From the NCBI RefSeq assembly GCF_001664485.1, contig NZ_CP013635.1:603631-667630 (forward strand): a DNA stretch of 64,000 nt, read 5' to 3'. Shown in pieces: positions 15,744-23,946 of this stretch. Origin of the DNA: Rhizobium sp. N324. GTDB taxonomy: Bacteria; Pseudomonadota; Alphaproteobacteria; Rhizobiales; Rhizobiaceae. Numbering within the stretch: position 1 is the stretch's first letter; each line of letters begins with the position of its first letter. A program made the position numbers and the translations under genes. The notes under the pieces were generated by a model. The model made no database searches. It was not told the origin of the DNA and saw only the letters and a list, made by a program, of their open reading frames with translations.

Positions 15744-16733
15744 ATGGATTTCGACGCCGCCAAACAAAGGCGGGCTCTGCAGTCGCGGAGCTACATCAGG
15801 CTCGCCCCCAATATCGTCCACCTGAAGACCGCGCACGGGCACCACGAAGCCGCTTTCGAGGTCGAGGCCGGCGTCGCAACGATCACCTTCTACCACGGTG
15901 ATCCCGCGCGACCGGCCGAGCTTCTGATGGCGGCTGCCGAAGCCGTGACGGCGGAAGATCGCTCAATCAGATCCGTCGTCTTCGAGGGGCATCAGGCGAG
16001 CCTCCCGCCGCATATTTCCGGCGCCGGCGGCAGGCTGGATTCAGAGATCCTCTGGCAATGGCCGTCGCTCTGGCTGCCGCAGCTCAGCTACCCGCTGCCG
16101 CCGGTGCAGGAAATGACCGCCGGCCGCTATCATCCGCGCCGGCCGGCAAAGCCGAAGGGCACGATCTACCGGCGCTTCATTCCCTGGCTGGAGCGGGACA
16201 TCAGCTTCCGGGTGGCCGATCCCGAGACCGATCTTGCCGCGTTCCACCGCTGGATGAACGACGAGCAGGTCAACACGATCTGGGAGGATGCCGGCTCGCT
16301 CGACAAACACCGGGAGATCCTGGAGGAGCGGATCGCCGATCCGCATGTGCTGCCGCTGATCGGCAGTTTCGCCGACATCCCCTTCGGCTATTTCGAGGTC
16401 TACTGGGCCAAGGAAAACCGGCTCGGCCCCTTCTACGATGCCGACGACTATGATCGCGGCTGGCATGTCGCGATCGGCGAACCCGATTATCGCGGCAAGA
16501 AATGGATCAGCGCCTGGCTTCCGTCGCTGATGCATTTCATCTTCCTCGACGACCCGCGCACCAGGCGCATCGTCGGCGAGCCGCGCGCCAGTCATGAACA
16601 GCAGATCCGTAACCTCGATCGTTCGGGTTTCGCCAAGGTCAAGCATTTCAATTTTCCGCATAAGCGGGCGCTGCTGGTGATGCTGACCCGCGAGCGTTTC
16701 TTCGGCGACCATCTCTGGGTGCCTGCATCATGA
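15744..16733 (+). CDS. vbsA: N5-hydroxyornithine acyltransferase, vicibactin synthesis
   Basis: Transfers a hydroxybutyryl group from CoA to N5-hydroxyornithine, forming the hydroxamate. The product is 329 residues with a poorly conserved N-terminal region (1-130) and a C-terminal GNAT domain of the siderophore IucB/AlcB type (about 150-325): FHRWMNDEQVNTIWED, GYFEVYWAKENRLGPFY and GEPDYRGKKW are characteristic. ATG 15744 was chosen over ATG 15702 because AAGGAGAACATC lies directly before it. First gene of the vbsADL operon; its stop overlaps the vbsD start (ATGA). Confidence 0.92.
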   Translation: MDFDAAKQRRALQSRSYIRLAPNIVHLKTAHGHHEAAFEVEAGVATITFYHGDPARPAELLMAAAEAVTAEDRSIRSVVFEGHQASLPPHISGAGGRLDSEILWQWPSLWLPQLSYPLPPVQEMTAGRYHPRRPAKPKGTIYRRFIPWLERDISFRVADPETDLAAFHRWMNDEQVNTIWEDAGSLDKHREILEERIADPHVLPLIGSFADIPFGYFEVYWAKENRLGPFYDADDYDRGWHVAIGEPDYRGKKWISAWLPSLMHFIFLDDPRTRRIVGEPRASHEQQIRNLDRSGFAKVKHFNFPHKRALLVMLTRERFFGDHLWVPAS

Positions 16734-18148
16734 ACGACATGAGCGAGATGAGCGGCAGCCTCCGCAAACGGCGCCTCGCCCCGGAGGATCTTGCCAGTCC
16801 TCAGCTTCTCAGGCTGCTGTTGCGGCTTGGACTGCCGGCCATGTTCGGCCTGTCGATCAATGCCGCCCATCACACGATCAACATGGTTTTCGTCGGCATG
16901 ATCGGCGAAGACCAGATCGCCGCGATCATGATCGTCCTGCCGATCCTGATGCTGATCGCCGCCTTCGGCGAAGGCATCGGCGTCGGTGTCGCAACCGAGG
17001 TCGGACGGATGCTCGGCGCCGGCAACCGCTCGCGGGCCGGCGCCATTGCGTCGATCAGCCTTGCTGCCGGCGTCGCCTTCGGCGCGGCCAGTGCGATCGC
17101 AATCGTCGCCTTTCCGGATCTGCTGCTGTTCGGCGCCACATCAGCGATCGAGCCGCTTGCGCAACATTACCTGATGATCATCGCGATCTCGATACCGCTG
17201 ACGATGGCGCAGATCATTCTGGATTTTCTGGCGATCGCCGAGGGTAACGCCCGCTTCAGCATGTGGACGCTGGTCGCCTGCTTTGCCTTGAACATGATCC
17301 TCGACCCGATCATGATCTTCGGATTCGGCCTCGGCCTGCAGGGCGTGGCAATCGCCACCATTCTGTCCCAGATCGTCGCGCTTTCCATCTATGGCGCCTA
17401 CCACTTCAGGCGGCTTGGGACGGTCCGGCTGAGCCTTGACTGGCGGCTGGCAGATATCCGCACTCTCTGGTCCGTCCTTGCCGTCGGGGCCCCGACGACG
17501 CTGACCAGCCTGACGACGGCAGGCGCGATCGCGATCATGGTGTCGCTCGCCGCCACCTATCACGGAGAATCCGGCATTGCCGGCGTCGGGATTGCTTTGC
17601 GGCTGCTTGCCGTCGGAACCCTTCCCGTTATCGGCATCTCGCTTGGGGCCCAGTCCATCCTAAGCTTTGCCTGGGGTCGCGGCGATATGGCAAGGGCGCT
17701 GGCGGCAACCCGCATCCTGACAGCGGTCACCAGTGCGGTGAGTGGCGCCTACGGGCTGACCGCGCTGGTCTTCTCCCAAGCGCTTGCCTCGTTCTTCACC
17801 GACGATGCGGTAGCGATCGGGATCGCCGGACAGGCAATCGTCGCAACCCATCTTCCCCTTCTGCTGTTCGGCCTGCGACAGACGGTGCTGATCCTGTTCC
17901 AGGCGCAGGGAAGACCCAAGGCGGCGGTCGCCATCGGCCTGGCGCAAAACGGCTATCTGCTCTTTCCGCTGCTTGCGCTCCTGCCGCCCTTCTTCGGCTT
18001 TTCAGGCGTGCTGGCCGCCATGTTCCTGGCCTCAGCCCTCACCGGCCTGCTGTCGGCCGTCTGCCTAGTGAGGTCGCTCAGCGCACTCCGGCAGCGCTCC
18101 GCCGGCCCTCTGACCTCCATCCGTCCCACTCCCAGCTTTTGTCCATGA
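16730..18148 (+). CDS. vbsD: MATE-family efflux transporter, probable vicibactin exporter
   Basis: Inner-membrane multidrug/siderophore exporter of the MATE family. The product is 472 residues with about 12 membrane helices in two repeated halves; LRLGLPAMFGLSINAAHHTINMVFVG-like opening and later LTSLTTAGAIAIMVSLA carry the family pattern. The gene lies between vbsA and vbsL, overlapping vbsA by four bases and ending 10 bases before vbsL, so co-expression under RpoI is clear. Export of vicibactin is inferred from location. Confidence 0.85.
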   Translation: MNDMSEMSGSLRKRRLAPEDLASPQLLRLLLRLGLPAMFGLSINAAHHTINMVFVGMIGEDQIAAIMIVLPILMLIAAFGEGIGVGVATEVGRMLGAGNRSRAGAIASISLAAGVAFGAASAIAIVAFPDLLLFGATSAIEPLAQHYLMIIAISIPLTMAQIILDFLAIAEGNARFSMWTLVACFALNMILDPIMIFGFGLGLQGVAIATILSQIVALSIYGAYHFRRLGTVRLSLDWRLADIRTLWSVLAVGAPTTLTSLTTAGAIAIMVSLAATYHGESGIAGVGIALRLLAVGTLPVIGISLGAQSILSFAWGRGDMARALAATRILTAVTSAVSGAYGLTALVFSQALASFFTDDAVAIGIAGQAIVATHLPLLLFGLRQTVLILFQAQGRPKAAVAIGLAQNGYLLFPLLALLPPFFGFSGVLAAMFLASALTGLLSAVCLVRSLSALRQRSAGPLTSIRPTPSFCP

Positions 18149-18158
18149 GAGGATGACC

Positions 18159-19346
18159 ATGAACCAGTCGATCAATCCGCACGACCTCGGCGCCCATGCG
18201 GTCGCCGACGATCTCTTCACGCCGGTCGATCCGGCGGCATTCAACGCCGTGTCGCCGCCGATCTTCCAGACCTCGCTCTTCACCTATGACAGTTACGAGG
18301 CGATGGAAGATGTTTTCGCCGGCCGCACGCGCAACTACATCTATTCGCGCGGCGACAATCCGACCGTCCGCGAATTCGAGCTTCTGGTCGCCCGCCTCGA
18401 GGGCGCAGAGGATGGGCGCGCCTTTTCGAGCGGAACGGCCGCCATCACCTCGACAATTCTGAGCCTGGTGCAGGCCGGCGACCGGGTCGTTGCCGTCCGC
18501 CACCTCTATAATGATGTCTACCGTCTTCTAGTCAAACTGCTCGACCGGCTCGGCGTCGCCGTCGATTTCGTCGATCCCGCCGACCACGACGAGGTGCGCA
18601 AGGCGCTCTCCGGCGCCAAGCTGCTCTATCTCGAAAACCCGACATCCTTCGTCTTCGAGCTGCAGGACATTGCGGCGCTGTCTGCCATGGCGAAGGAGGC
18701 GGGCGTTACCACCGTCATCGACAATTCCTGGGCAACGCCGCTGTTTCAGAAGCCGATCCAGCACGGCGTCGATATCGTCATCCACGCCGCCTCGAAATAT
18801 CTCGGCGGCCACAGCGATACGGTCGCCGGCGTCGTCGTCGGCTCGAAGGAGGCGATCGCGCGGATCAATTCGACCTCCTATCCCTATGTCGGCGCCAAGC
18901 TCTCGCCCTTCGAGGCCTGGCTCTTGTTGCGCGGCATGCGCACCCTGCGTGTCCGCCTCAAGGAACATGAGCGCAGCGGGCTTCTGCTGGCCGATCGGCT
19001 GAAGCAGCATTCGGCCATCGCCCGCGTCCGTCACCCGGCCCTCCAGGATCATCCCGGTCGGGCGACGCTGTCGGGTTATGCCGGGCTGTTCGCCTTCGAC
19101 CTCAATCCCGATATCGACGTCGCCCGTTTTGTGAACAGTCTGCGCGACATCCGCCTCGGCGTCAGTTGGGGGGGACCCGAAACACTGGTGGTCCCCGCCA
19201 AGGTGGCGCTGCAGATCCCCGACCGGATGACTTCCTTCATCCGGTTCGGCGTGAGCGAGCAGACGGTTCGTTTCGCCGTTGGCCTGGAAGAGCCGGAACT
19301 GCTGTGGAACGATTTGCAGCAGGCGCTGCACGCCGCGAAGCGGTAA
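18159..19346 (+). CDS. vbsL: PLP-dependent epimerase of vicibactin synthesis (Cys/Met-metabolism fold)
   Basis: Assigned the epimerisation of the acylated hydroxyornithine unit to the D form. The product is 395 residues of the cystathionine gamma-synthase fold: YSRGDNPTVREFE near residue 62, FSSGTAAITSTI near 89 (phosphate binding), VIDNSWATP near 187 (Asp for the pyridine nitrogen) and HAASKYLGGHSD near 210 (Lys for the PLP Schiff base). Start chosen at 18159 since GAGAGG lies six bases before it; ATG 18153 is also possible. Its last 110 bases overlap the rpoI gene on the other strand. Confidence 0.88.
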   Translation: MNQSINPHDLGAHAVADDLFTPVDPAAFNAVSPPIFQTSLFTYDSYEAMEDVFAGRTRNYIYSRGDNPTVREFELLVARLEGAEDGRAFSSGTAAITSTILSLVQAGDRVVAVRHLYNDVYRLLVKLLDRLGVAVDFVDPADHDEVRKALSGAKLLYLENPTSFVFELQDIAALSAMAKEAGVTTVIDNSWATPLFQKPIQHGVDIVIHAASKYLGGHSDTVAGVVVGSKEAIARINSTSYPYVGAKLSPFEAWLLLRGMRTLRVRLKEHERSGLLLADRLKQHSAIARVRHPALQDHPGRATLSGYAGLFAFDLNPDIDVARFVNSLRDIRLGVSWGGPETLVVPAKVALQIPDRMTSFIRFGVSEQTVRFAVGLEEPELLWNDLQQALHAAKR

Positions 19347-19893
19347 TATCCCGCGCGCGTTCGTCATCAAGGCGGGCAGGCTCGTTCATTGCCAGATGGC
19401 AATGTTCCTCCGCCGCCTTGATCATGAAGTTGACGAGGGTCCGTGAAACGCCGAGTTCGGCGGCAATATCCTTCTGCGGCACGCCGTTGAGGCGGTGCCG
19501 TATGAAGGCATCGTTGGTGCGCTTCGGCAGGGCCTTGAGCGAGGCAAGCACATCGCGCAGCGTCTCGGCAGCGACAAGCTGGTCGAGTACGGTGGGGATG
19601 GGAGCCGTGATCTCCTGAACCTGGTCTATCGACCTATAGTTGTTCATCTGCTGACGGCGGCGGCGGCTTTCATCGAGTGCAAGGTTATAGACCATCCGGA
19701 AGGCGTAACCGATCGGGCAACGAATACCATCGGTTTTGACCCCGTAAGCTTTAATCACGCCATCCTGAAAGATATCCTCGGAATATGACCTTGATTTGAC
19801 AACGCTTTCAATCGTCTTAAGGAGCTTATCCTTGTTTTCGATCATGGCGTTGACAACGGCATTTCCATTCACATCGCGATGCAATGCTTGCAT
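19237..19893 (-). CDS. rpoI: ECF sigma factor for vicibactin genes
   Basis: Iron-starvation sigma factor related to PvdS/FecI that drives vbsGSO and vbsADL. The product is 218 residues: region 2 at about 15-85 (YSEDIFQDGVIKAYG and YAFRMVYNLALDESRRRR), region 4 at about 115-170 (ALPKRTNDAFIRHRLNGVPQ and DIAAELGVSRTLVNFMIKAA). The last 40 or so residues are a basic, low-complexity tail running antisense to the vbsL 3' end, unusual for PvdS-like proteins of about 190 residues. ACAGGACA precedes the ATG. A TGA-N9-TCA iron operator lies 118 bases upstream, in the gap shared with the GNAT gene, indicating RirA repression in iron-rich cells. Confidence 0.92.
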   Translation of the reverse strand: MQALHRDVNGNAVVNAMIENKDKLLKTIESVVKSRSYSEDIFQDGVIKAYGVKTDGIRCPIGYAFRMVYNLALDESRRRRQQMNNYRSIDQVQEITAPIPTVLDQLVAAETLRDVLASLKALPKRTNDAFIRHRLNGVPQKDIAAELGVSRTLVNFMIKAAEEHCHLAMNEPARLDDERARDITASRRAAPAANRSTAVPALPGQRRNEPSARSRRTG

Positions 19894-20010
19894 TGTCCTG
19901 TACCCTTTTTACAAATGGAAAATCAGGCTCAGTCGTTACTGGTCGACGCGGTCGTGGCGCTCCTTTTTGGAGGGAAAGTACACGATTTGATTGCAGTGTC
20001 TATTTTAAGG

Positions 20011-20025
20011 TGATAACAGGAGTCA
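20011..20025. promoter_or_regulatory. Iron-responsive operator (RirA-type IRO box)
   Basis: TGA-N9-TCA (TGATAACAGGAGTCA) between the divergent rpoI and GNAT genes, 33 bases before the GNAT ATG. It matches the IRO box bound by the iron regulator RirA in Rhizobium. A second copy is upstream of fhuA. Confidence 0.7.
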
Positions 20026-20057
20026 AGTTTAAATCGACGGAGTGAAAGCGAGAAAAA

Positions 20058-20549
20058 ATGGGAAGGACAGTTGAGATCCTGACGGGCAAGGCGGAGCTCT
20101 GCCGATCGATCATGGGGGCTTTGCCCGACTGGTTTTCCGAACCGGAGGTCATCGAGGCGAGTGTCCAGGCGATCGAAGATCTGCCGGTGTTCGGCTATAT
20201 CGAAGCCGATGTCGTCACCGCGCTGATTGCCTTGAAGCCGCACCTGCCCGGCGCCGTCGAAATCGCGCTGATCGCGACCCGACCCGAACATCACGGCCGC
20301 GGCGCCGGACGTCAGCTCATCGACGAAGCCGAACGTTTCAGCCATGAAGCGGGTGCCCGGTTGCTGACGGTCAAGACGCTCGCCCCGCGCCGCCGCGAGG
20401 AACCGCAATTCGAGGCGACGCGGCGCTTCTACGACCGGAACGGCTTCATCAGGGCGGAGGTCTTTGCAGAGTTATGGGACGAGGACCACCCATGCCTGTT
20501 CATGGTCAAGCCGCTCGCCGGCGTCCAGGCAGATGAGACGACGCTTTGA
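20058..20549 (+). CDS. GNAT-family acetyltransferase, candidate VbsC
   Basis: Acetyl-CoA-dependent N-acetyltransferase of 163 residues. The CoA-binding motif is RPEHHGRGAGRQLIDEAE (R/Q-x-x-G-x-G/A type) at about residues 75-92, followed by GARLLTVKTLAP and RRFYDRNGFIRAEVF, the GNAT C-terminal strands. It is divergent from rpoI across an iron operator and overlaps fhuD (TTGA). Vicibactin synthesis needs an acetylase, VbsC, reported as iron-regulated but RpoI-independent; this is the only unassigned acetyltransferase in the cluster and its promoter fits. An unrelated GNAT remains possible. Confidence 0.8.
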   Translation: MGRTVEILTGKAELCRSIMGALPDWFSEPEVIEASVQAIEDLPVFGYIEADVVTALIALKPHLPGAVEIALIATRPEHHGRGAGRQLIDEAERFSHEAGARLLTVKTLAPRRREEPQFEATRRFYDRNGFIRAEVFAELWDEDHPCLFMVKPLAGVQADETTL

Positions 20550-21415
20550 AACGACGAGACTTTCTGCTTGGCACGCTGGCAATGACCGGCGCACCCGCAA
20601 CCGTGCGCGCCGGCGATGGCGGCGTCGTTTCGCTCGATTACGGACTGGCATCCACGATGCTGGCGCTCGGCCAGACGCCGCGCGCCGTCGTTTCCCTGAG
20701 AAACTGGGGGGAATGGGTGGTCGAACCGACGATGCCGGCCGATGTCGTCGATCTCGGCACCAGCTCGGAGATCAATCTCGAGGTTCTCACCAGTATCCGG
20801 CCGTCGCTCATTCTCAGCACCCCTTTCCTTGCGGCACTGGACGAAAAACTGTCGCGGATCGCGCCGGTGGAGCGGTTCACCATTTATGCCGAGCACAACG
20901 AGGCACTGGCCCGTTCCTACGTCGAAACACTGCGGCTCGGCACGATGATCGGGCGGGCAGAGCAGGCAAAGGCGTTTCTGTCCGATGCCGATGCCAGTTT
21001 CGATCGGTTGCGCGAGCGGACAAAAAACCTGTCTGCTCCCCCGGTTGCCGTCATCAACTTCATCGACAACAGGCATGCGCGCATCTACGGCGGCCCCGGG
21101 CTTTTCAGCGGCGCCATGAAGCGCATCGGCCTTGAGAATGCCTGGAAGGGCGAGGCCAGTTACTGGGGATTTCAGACGATCGGCCTGGAACAGCTCGCCG
21201 AACTCGGCGAAGACGCGCATCTGATCATCGTTTCGCCGCTGCTTCCACCCGACGTCCTGACCCAGCTTTCCGAAAGCCCGCTCTGGACCAGCCTTCCCTT
21301 CGTCAAGCGGCAGCGGCTCTCGGTCATTCCAGGCGTTCTGATGTTTGGAATGATTGAGGAGGCGCTGCGGTTTTCGACCCTGGTCGTCGATACGCTGGAG
21401 ACTTCAGCCCGATGA
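20546..21415 (+). CDS. fhuD: Ferric hydroxamate periplasmic binding protein
   Basis: Periplasmic receptor that captures ferric hydroxamate siderophore and passes it to FhuB. The product is 289 residues with a twin-arginine signal (KRRDFLLG). The TTG start at 20546 overlaps the GNAT stop; the next ATG at 20581 would remove the signal, so TTG is preferred. The family pattern is visible in VVSLDYGLASTMLALGQTP, VDLGTSSEINLEVLTSIRPS and LIIVSPLLP. The stop overlaps the fhuB ATG (ATGA). Confidence 0.9.
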   Translation: MKRRDFLLGTLAMTGAPATVRAGDGGVVSLDYGLASTMLALGQTPRAVVSLRNWGEWVVEPTMPADVVDLGTSSEINLEVLTSIRPSLILSTPFLAALDEKLSRIAPVERFTIYAEHNEALARSYVETLRLGTMIGRAEQAKAFLSDADASFDRLRERTKNLSAPPVAVINFIDNRHARIYGGPGLFSGAMKRIGLENAWKGEASYWGFQTIGLEQLAELGEDAHLIIVSPLLPPDVLTQLSESPLWTSLPFVKRQRLSVIPGVLMFGMIEEALRFSTLVVDTLETSAR

Positions 21416-23379
21416 AGGCCAGATTGTCTCACTTCGGCGCGCCCGCACTTGCGGGCCTCCTGCTCTTTTCCGGATTGGCCCTTGCCGTAAGGGAGGTTTG
21501 GGCGGCACTGCCCCATCTCGAGGCGGCGTCCGGCGGTTATGATGCCGAGCGCCTTCTCCTCCTCTATTCGACGCTGCCGCGCATGGCGACAGCCCTGATC
21601 GCCGGTGCAGCACTCGCGCTCTCCGGCACGATCCTGCAGCAGGTGCTGCGCAATCCGCTGGCCTCGCCGACGACGCTCGGCATTTCCACCGGCGCCAATC
21701 TGGCGCTGGTTTCCGTGATGCTCGCCGTTCCGTCACTCGCGGGATGGGGCCGGGACGCGGTCGCGCTTGCCGGCAGTGCCGCTGCCGCCTTGGCCATCTT
21801 CTCGATCAGCGCCCGCCATGGCTTCTCGCCCTTTTCCCTCATCCTGTCGGGCATGATCGTCGGTCTCTGGTGCGGGGCGACGGCGGCCATCCTGGTGCTG
21901 ATGAACGATCAATATCTCTCGGGGATTTTCATCTGGGGCGCCGGGTCGCTGTCGCAGCAGAGCTGGGCGATCCCGGCGTCGCTGCTGCCGAAGGTGGCGC
22001 TGCTGGCGGCGCTTGCTTTTCTGGCCACGAGACCGCTGACGTTGAGCCAGATCGGCGATGCCGGCGCAACGAGCCTCGGCCTGCCGATCAAATGGGCCCG
22101 CGGTTTCATGCTGGCGATTGCCATCGCGCTCAGCGCCTTCGTTACCAGCGCCGTCGGCGTCATCGGCTTCATCGGGCTGGTCGCCCCGCAGATCGTGCGG
22201 CTTGCGGGCGCCAGGCGGATTCTCAGCCAATTGATCTGGTCGCCCATTGCAGGCGCCGGCCTTCTGCTGCTGACGGACCAGGCGATCAAGCTTGCCGCTC
22301 CAGGCGATTTCGTGCCGACCGGGGCGGTGACGGCGCTGCTCGGCGGCCCGATCCTGATTGCTCTTCTCCCCCGCCTCGCCACGGCCTCGCGCGCGCTGCC
22401 CGGCGTGGCGTCGCCCCAACATGCAATCGACAACAGAACGGCATCCTTTGCTGCTCTGCTCGTCCTGGTCGTCATCTTGGCGATTGCCGCAATCTTCTTC
22501 GGCCGCGCACCCGACGGTGCATGGGCCTGGCTGCCGGCCGCCTCTTGGGACGAAATCCTTCCCCTGCGGCTGCCGCGGGTCGCCGCCGCATTCGGCGCCG
22601 GAACCGTGCTCGGCGTGACCGGGCTGATCCTGCAGCGGCTGACCGGAAACGAAATGGCAAGCCCCGAGGTGCTCGGCGTATCGGCAGGAGCAACGCTCGG
22701 CGTTGCGGCCGCCATGTTTGTCTTTGCGGCGCCAGGCCTGACGATCCAGCTTGCCTTTGCCGGCGGCGGCGCTCTTGTGGTGCTGACGCTGATCTTCCTC
22801 CTGAGCGCGCGTTCCGGCTTCGGCCCGAACCGTGTGCTGCTCGCCGGCATCGCCCTCGGCGCGATACTCGACGCCGGGATCGGCGTCCTTGCCGCGAGCG
22901 GCGATCCGCGCGGCCTGGCGCTCATCCGCTGGATGGCGGGCTCGACCTATTTCGTCGACAATGCGGTGGCCGCAAGCGCCCTTCTGATTGCGCTCGGCTG
23001 TCTGGCCGCCGCCTTTCTCGCCAGCCGCTGGCTTGCCCTGCTGCAACTTGGAACCGAGACGGCAAGTGAACTCGGCCTCAGAATCGTTCCCGCACGCGCG
23101 GTGCTGTTCGGCCTCTCGGCGATCATGACGGCGGCGGCGACGCTCGTCGTCGGCCCCTTGAGCTTCGTCGGCTTGATGGCCCCGCACCTTGCCCATGGGC
23201 TCGGTCTTCGCCGGCCCGCTGCCCAGCTCCTCGCCGCCGCCCTCATTGGGGCGGCCCTTCTCGTCATCGCCGACTGGACGGGGCGGATGATCGCTTTCCC
23301 CTACCAGATCCCCGCCGGATTGATCTCGGCTCTTGTGGGCGCCCCGATGCTGCTGATCGTTCTGCGCCGGCGAGCGTGA
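21412..23379 (+). CDS. fhuB: Ferric hydroxamate ABC permease, fused double-length FhuB
   Basis: Inner-membrane permease for ferric hydroxamates. The 655 residues consist of two BtuC/FecCD-like halves (about 1-325 and 340-655), the fused arrangement of E. coli FhuB. Each half has about ten helices; GTILQQVLRNPLASPTTLGI in the first and GLILQRLTGNEMASPEVLG in the second are the duplicated signature, and VGVIGFIGLVAPQIVR / VGPLSFVGLMAPHLAH the duplicated ATPase-coupling region. No FhuC ATPase gene is adjacent, so it must use an ATPase encoded elsewhere. Confidence 0.93.
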   Translation: MKARLSHFGAPALAGLLLFSGLALAVREVWAALPHLEAASGGYDAERLLLLYSTLPRMATALIAGAALALSGTILQQVLRNPLASPTTLGISTGANLALVSVMLAVPSLAGWGRDAVALAGSAAAALAIFSISARHGFSPFSLILSGMIVGLWCGATAAILVLMNDQYLSGIFIWGAGSLSQQSWAIPASLLPKVALLAALAFLATRPLTLSQIGDAGATSLGLPIKWARGFMLAIAIALSAFVTSAVGVIGFIGLVAPQIVRLAGARRILSQLIWSPIAGAGLLLLTDQAIKLAAPGDFVPTGAVTALLGGPILIALLPRLATASRALPGVASPQHAIDNRTASFAALLVLVVILAIAAIFFGRAPDGAWAWLPAASWDEILPLRLPRVAAAFGAGTVLGVTGLILQRLTGNEMASPEVLGVSAGATLGVAAAMFVFAAPGLTIQLAFAGGGALVVLTLIFLLSARSGFGPNRVLLAGIALGAILDAGIGVLAASGDPRGLALIRWMAGSTYFVDNAVAASALLIALGCLAAAFLASRWLALLQLGTETASELGLRIVPARAVLFGLSAIMTAAATLVVGPLSFVGLMAPHLAHGLGLRRPAAQLLAAALIGAALLVIADWTGRMIAFPYQIPAGLISALVGAPMLLIVLRRRA

Positions 23380-23445
23380 AAAGTGGTCGGCAATCGACGT
23401 CTCAGGCGGGCTTATATTCGGCCGTTTGACTCGTGCCGATGGCTG

Positions 23446-23519
23446 CCCCTCACCCTAACCCAACCGGGGTCGAGACCGGTGGCTCAACCCCGGTCGGTGG
23501 CGGCAGCCAAATGAGGGGC
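23446..23519 (-). repeat. RIME-like intergenic repeat, copy 2 (short)
   Basis: On the minus strand it begins CCCCTCATTTGGCTGCCGCC and ends GGGTTAGGGTGAGGGGC, the ends shared with the copies at 667-841 and 54723-54859. Its inner palindrome is ACCGGGGTTGAG/CTCGACCCCGGT. It lies exactly where the fhuF-like reading frame stops matching, so it probably inserted into, or replaced the end of, that gene. Confidence 0.7.
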
Positions 23520-23520
23520 A

Positions 23521-23946
23521 AACCGAGGTCGGGAAGATCAATGGCGCCGTCCTTCAGCGGGCAGGCTCCGCCGCGACCGCCGACGCTCAGCCTATCGGTC
23601 TCCAACGGCAGCCCGATCCGGTGCATGAATATCTGCGGGCTGGGGCAATCGACAGGATGCTGAAATAGTAGAGGGTCCACATCGAGACGACCGCACTGCG
23701 GTCGCTGCCTGGAAATTTTTGCGCATATCGGGCGATGAGCCCGTCAAAGAATGCGACGTCGCTGAGATCCCTGAAAGCAAGAACGATGCCCGTCTGCGGT
23801 GGGGCACCGAGCAGCTTGCCGCGGCCAATAGGAGAACGCGCCATCGCCCACCACGCCGTCAACGGCCTGGTGGGCGACAGGATAATTGGCGATCGAAGTC
23901 GGGCGCCGAGACGCCCTACTCCGTCTTTGCCGCCATGCCTTACCAC
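23521..23946 (-). pseudogene. fhuF: fhuF remnant (siderophore-iron reductase), frameshifted and truncated
   Basis: Remnant immediately downstream of fhuA on the same strand. One frame gives FFDGLIARYAQKFPGSDRSA followed by VVSMWTLYYFSILSIAP, which follows the FhuF N-terminal pattern (...LLAVYSD..., ...LISLWAQWYIGLMVPP... in E. coli). That frame then runs out of similarity near 23640, and the matching sequence continues in another frame as FMHRIGLPLETDRLSV and DGAIDLPDLG until a RIME repeat begins at 23519. The C-terminal Cys residues that bind the 2Fe-2S cluster in FhuF are absent. An intact gene would reduce and release iron from vicibactin. Confidence 0.65.

Noticed and set aside
23433-23663. 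Small plus-strand gene in the fhuB-fhuA gap
   Set aside because: It consists of the RIME repeat and antisense of the fhuF remnant.
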